A stretch of DNA of 9,238 nucleotides from Deferribacterales bacterium UBA4806 (GTDB taxonomy: Bacteria; Chrysiogenota; Deferribacteres; Deferribacterales; UBA228), in the NCBI GenBank assembly GCA_002402635.1, contig DHGE01000167.1, forward strand, positions 1 through 9,238. The letters are read 5' to 3'. Of the stretch, positions 5,936 to 9,238 are shown piece after piece; the stretch's first letter is position 1; each line of letters opens with the position of its first letter. The position numbers and the translations under genes were made by a program. Under the pieces are notes generated by a model. The model saw nothing but the letters and a program-made list of their open reading frames with translations. It was not told where the DNA came from and searched no databases.

Positions 5936-8752
5936 ATGAATATCCTATCAACCTATAGATTACAAATGCACAAAGAATTTAACTTTGATGAAACTTCAAA
6001 AATTGTTCCATATCTTGCTGAATTAGGCATAACTACTCTTTATTTATCACCCATTTTCAAAGCTCAAAAAGGCTCTAAACATGGATATGATGTAGTAGAC
6101 CCCACAAAAATAAATCCAGAATTAGGCGGAGAAGCTGGTTTTGATGAATTAGTAAAGGAAGCTAAAGAACATAAAATGTCTATTTTATTAGACATTGTCC
6201 CAAATCACATGGCTGCAACCTTAGAAAACCCTTACTGGATGGATATTTTAGAAAATGGACAAGCATCAATATATTCTCACTACTTCGATATTAATTGGAA
6301 TCCAATCTTTGGCCCTACAGAGAACAAACTGTTATTACCAGTTCTTGGTAAACCCTTTGGTGAAACATTAGAAAACAAAGAGATAAAAATTTTATTTAAA
6401 GACGGAAAGTTCAACTTCAATTATTACGATAACAATTTTCCTGTAGAAACAAAAAGCTATGCACAAATATTTCGTTTTGGCTTAGAAAACTTTAAAGACT
6501 TAGATAAGGAATTCTTAAAAATAGTATTAGATTTAATTGATAAATTAAACAATTTGCCTCCACCTACTGAAACAATTATAGAAAAAAAACTAGAACGCAA
6601 TATCAATGCAATTGAAATAAAAAATGCATTAAAGGAACTATATAAAACATCAGAACAATTTAAAGATTTTATTAGACATACAATTAATAAACTTCATGGC
6701 AAAAAGGGTAATGAAAACTCATTTATTCCCCTCGAAAGATTGTTATTGTCACAACCTTACCAACTTGTTTATTGGCAAGCAGGCTTAAAAGAGATTAATT
6801 TTAGAAGATTTTTCGATGTAAATGAACTAATAGGTGTAAAAGTTGAAAATGAAAAGGTAATGAAGGATACTCATAAGCTTTTATTCGAACTGATTGAAAA
6901 ATATAACATTGCTGGTTTCAGGATAGACCATATAGATGGTTTATATGATCCAACAAGTTATTTAGAAAATTTATATAAATATACAAATAACTTAAAAAAA
7001 GATTTTTATATTGTTGTTGAAAAGATATTGGCCCCTCATGAGCATTTACCACTTGTATGGAAAACTAATGGTACTACAGGTTATGAATTTTTAAATATGG
7101 CTACTTTCGCCCTGGTTAGAAGAAAAGGTGAAAAATCAATCAACAAAATCTATAAAAAAATAGCACCGGAAAATATAAATTTCCAACAGTTAGTATATAA
7201 TTGCAAAAAATATATTCTAGACAAAAATTTTAACAGTGAACTCACTACCCTCTGGTATAAACTTATACTAATTGCAAAGAGTCACAGACATGTTCTAGAT
7301 TTCCCCCTACAATCTTTAAGAAAATTACTGGAGGAAGTAATTGTTAATTTTAGAGTTTATAGAACCTATATAAACAATTTGTCGCCCTCCGAAATGGACA
7401 AGAAAGAAATAAATTTTGTTATTGAACAAATAAAAAACAATAATAAATATTTTGAAGAAAGAGGAATAAACTTTATCAAGGATTTATTAACACTTAACAT
7501 ATTAGAGGAGACAAAAAATTTTATAGGTAGTGATTGGTTAAGCTTTGTAATGGATCTGCAACAGTTAACTTCACCAGTAATGGCTAAAGGTTTTGAAGAT
7601 ACTGCGCTTTACAACTATAACAGACTTGTTTCTTTAAATGAAGTTGGAGGCAATCCCACACAGTTTGGATTATCAATAGATAAATTTCATGAGTTTTTTA
7701 ATAAAAGACAATCAAATGAACTATTAAGTTTACTTGCCACATCAACTCACGATACAAAAAGAAGCGAAGATGTTAGATGTAGAATAAATGTACTTTCAGA
7801 AATTCCACAGGAATTTTTAGCACATTATAATAAGTGGCGAAAAATAAATAGTTCATTAAAAACAAAAATTGGTAGACAATTCTTCCCTGACAAGAATACA
7901 GAATATTTACTGTATCAAACACTTATTGGCAGTTTTCCCTTTGAAATGTTTAAAAACATGGATAAAGTCAACGAAGAGTATATTGAGAGAATAAAAAATT
8001 ATATGTTAAAAGCAACAAGAGAAGCAAAAAAGTATACAAATTGGATTACACCAGATGATAATTACGAAAAATCAGTCTTAAGTTTTATAGAAAACATTTT
8101 GAATATTCAAAAAAATAGAGATTTTATAGAAGACTTTATACCCTTTACAGAAAAAATATCTTTTTATGGAGCTATTAATAGTCTCGTTTATCAAACACTT
8201 AAGTTAACTTGCCCTGGCATTCCTGATACATATCAAGGTTGCGAATTGTGGGACTTCAGTTTGGTAGACCCTGATAACAGAAGGCCTGTAAATTATGATT
8301 TAAGGATGCAATATCTAGAATCTACAAAAAATATTGCTACAACAGAGGAAATTGAAAACTTATTAATAAATTATACAAACGGTAAAATTAAATTATACAT
8401 TATGAATAAAATCTTAAATCTAAGAAAAAATTATTCTCAATTATTTTTAAATGGAAAATATACGCCAGTTAGAACAGCTGGAAAATATAAAAATAATATA
8501 ATTTCATTCTTAAGAGAAAATAGTAAAGTCAAATTATTAGTAGTTTTGCCACGTTTCACAACTGAAATAACAAAAAACTATGAATTTCCAATTAATAATA
8601 TATGGGCCAATACTTCAATTTTGATACCAAAACCTTCTAAGAAAATATGGTCAAATATATTTTTTGACCAAACTATAAAGCACACCCATAATAAAATAAA
8701 AATAGCTGAATTGCTAAAGAACTTCCCAATAGGTGTGTTCCTGCAACAATAA
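5936..8752 (+). CDS. treY: Malto-oligosyltrehalose synthase (TreY, EC 5.4.99.15)
   Basis: A 938-residue cytoplasmic GH13 enzyme that converts the reducing-end alpha-1,4 linkage of malto-oligosaccharides to alpha,alpha-1,1, supplying the substrate of TreZ. Markers in order: STYRLQ (5-10), KGSKHGYDVVDPTKINPELG (45-64), region I LDIVPNHMA (85-93), region II GFRIDHIDGL (327-336, nucleophile Asp331), region III VVEKIL (360-365, acid/base Glu362), GTTGYEF (379-385), KGFEDTALYNYNRL (551-564), region IV STHDTKRSEDVR (603-614, Asp606), PGIPDTYQGCELWDFSLVDP (760-779) and NRRPVNY (781-787). It is longer than compact TreY proteins of about 720-780 residues, the extra length lying mainly in charged, Lys/Asn-rich helical stretches around 190-260 and 395-525. 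The ATG lies 6 bases past the treZ stop with only AGAGAG (5921-5926) as a weak ribosome binding site overlapping the end of treZ, so translational coupling is likely. No debranching (treX/glgX) or glycogen gene is seen in the window. Confidence 0.96.
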   Translation: MNILSTYRLQMHKEFNFDETSKIVPYLAELGITTLYLSPIFKAQKGSKHGYDVVDPTKINPELGGEAGFDELVKEAKEHKMSILLDIVPNHMAATLENPYWMDILENGQASIYSHYFDINWNPIFGPTENKLLLPVLGKPFGETLENKEIKILFKDGKFNFNYYDNNFPVETKSYAQIFRFGLENFKDLDKEFLKIVLDLIDKLNNLPPPTETIIEKKLERNINAIEIKNALKELYKTSEQFKDFIRHTINKLHGKKGNENSFIPLERLLLSQPYQLVYWQAGLKEINFRRFFDVNELIGVKVENEKVMKDTHKLLFELIEKYNIAGFRIDHIDGLYDPTSYLENLYKYTNNLKKDFYIVVEKILAPHEHLPLVWKTNGTTGYEFLNMATFALVRRKGEKSINKIYKKIAPENINFQQLVYNCKKYILDKNFNSELTTLWYKLILIAKSHRHVLDFPLQSLRKLLEEVIVNFRVYRTYINNLSPSEMDKKEINFVIEQIKNNNKYFEERGINFIKDLLTLNILEETKNFIGSDWLSFVMDLQQLTSPVMAKGFEDTALYNYNRLVSLNEVGGNPTQFGLSIDKFHEFFNKRQSNELLSLLATSTHDTKRSEDVRCRINVLSEIPQEFLAHYNKWRKINSSLKTKIGRQFFPDKNTEYLLYQTLIGSFPFEMFKNMDKVNEEYIERIKNYMLKATREAKKYTNWITPDDNYEKSVLSFIENILNIQKNRDFIEDFIPFTEKISFYGAINSLVYQTLKLTCPGIPDTYQGCELWDFSLVDPDNRRPVNYDLRMQYLESTKNIATTEEIENLLINYTNGKIKLYIMNKILNLRKNYSQLFLNGKYTPVRTAGKYKNNIISFLRENSKVKLLVVLPRFTTEITKNYEFPINNIWANTSILIPKPSKKIWSNIFFDQTIKHTHNKIKIAELLKNFPIGVFLQQ

Positions 8753-8858
8753 GAATATAGAATATGAGTATTTCATAAATCTTTTATCTCTATATATCTC
8801 GATGGCAACCAGACTTTATCAGTTGGTATTCTTCAAACCCTTGTTAATGTTGAATTTG
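8753..8858. other. Spacer after treY with no recognised gene
   Basis: No open reading frame or RNA gene is visible. A weak 5-base-pair AT stem (TATGA at 8763-8767, TCATA at 8773-8777) followed by a T-rich stretch could help end the treZ-treY transcript, but it is poor as an intrinsic terminator. The segment may belong to the same decayed insertion sequence as the DNA downstream, although I could not read transposase residues in it with confidence. Confidence 0.3.
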
Positions 8859-9238
8859 TTATTTTAATTCTACACAATTTTGCACTACTTTGATTTGTTT
8901 ATTGAAATTACTTAGATTGTTTAGTTATATTGTAAATTCTTTAAAGGGAGTGATATTTTTAATATCTTTTAAGAACTCTTGCACAATAAGATAAACCAAA
9001 ATTGAATTAACTAATTATAATAGATGAAAATGTTGTAAGGTTTATTGAGGTTTATACGATATTTTTCTACAAACTGAGGCCCAAAGATACCATTTCATTC
9101 TCTGGGCACATTAAGTTCAAATGTACCACTTGAACACTCCCTTAATTTGCTACTCTTACCATTGCGTCTGTTACTTTCTTCTTCACTATTGTTATTCAAA
9201 TGATAATCTAACTGAAGCTTCCAATGCTGCCTCTGTTA
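8859..9238 (-). pseudogene. Decayed IS256-family (mutator-type) transposase fragment
   Basis: Read on the minus strand from the window edge, three blocks in different frames follow the order of an IS256-family transposase N-terminal half. At 9236-9216 the reading is TEAALEA. After a +1 shift, 9220-9098 reads LQLDYHL, NRRNGKSSK and SSGTFELNVPRE, matching the family's NSRNG...SSK...GtfEl.tPRDRnG region. The Arg codon of PRDR is now TGA (9095-9097). The frame continues as NGIFGPQFVEKYRINL, like the family's RNGsFePQlVkKYq. After another shift, LKDIKNI (8972-8952) falls about 41 codons past the stop, where a functional transposase has hLkdiYgi. Farther on, LSNFNKQIKVVQ (8915-8880) resembles IsniTDKIlpvVQeW before a stop at 8859-8861. 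The gene is therefore broken by several stops and frameshifts and cannot make transposase; its 5' start lies beyond the window. The identification rests on remembered family motifs, strongest for 9040-9220 and weaker toward 8859. Confidence 0.72.

Noticed and set aside
8812..8823. Minus-strand TDKV, resembling the TDKI/V of IS256 transposases
   Set aside because: It lies about 94 codons from the PRDR-like site where roughly 60-65 are expected, and the flanking residues do not match. LSNFNKQI at 8915 fits that position better, so this is probably chance.
1..9238. CRISPR array, tRNA or rRNA genes, toxin-antitoxin or retron-like elements
   Set aside because: I saw no spaced direct repeats, no tRNA-like cloverleaf or rRNA motif, and no reverse transcriptase or toxin-antitoxin gene pair.

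Overview
The window is AT-rich (about 30% G+C by eye) and compact. It carries five intact protein genes and one decayed transposase remnant. The signal peptides, the Tat-exported superoxide reductase-like protein and the low G+C suggest a Gram-negative, probably anaerobic or microaerophilic bacterium. Deferribacterota or Campylobacterota would fit, but that placement is a guess; the sequence alone does not settle the taxon.

Layout. Bases 1-132 hold a likely promoter. Bases 133-3280 form a two-gene plus-strand operon for exported enzymes: a secreted alpha/beta-hydrolase-fold protein with a GTG start, then a secreted glycoside hydrolase family 3 (GH3) beta-glycosidase 22 bases later. Bases 3281-3431 separate this operon from a convergent minus-strand gene and contain a perfect 38-base palindrome, probably a bidirectional terminator. 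Bases 3432-3842 (minus) encode a small Tat-exported protein of the superoxide reductase/desulfoferrodoxin family. Bases 3843-4090 are a divergent promoter region with good sigma70-like sites in both directions. Bases 4091-8752 form a plus-strand operon, treZ then treY, with a 6-base gap. Bases 8753-9238 have no intact gene, but the minus strand from about 8859 to the window end still reads as a frameshifted, stop-interrupted IS256-family (mutator-type) transposase.

How the genes work together. TreY isomerises the reducing-end linkage of malto-oligosaccharides (glycogen or starch fragments) to alpha,alpha-1,1, and TreZ then cleaves off free trehalose, so the pair is a complete cytoplasmic TreYZ trehalose pathway. 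The GH3 enzyme would remove terminal beta-linked sugars in the periplasm or outside the cell. The adjacent hydrolase may act on the same substrate, for example by de-esterification, but this rests only on operon context. The superoxide reductase-like protein is a separate single-gene unit for detoxifying superoxide outside the cytoplasm.

I see no convincing new multi-gene system. The points most worth checking are the transposase fossil, the perfect palindrome, the apparently leaderless treZ, the superoxide reductase without its usual Glu-Lys pair, and the hydrolase without an obvious canonical catalytic Asp/His.
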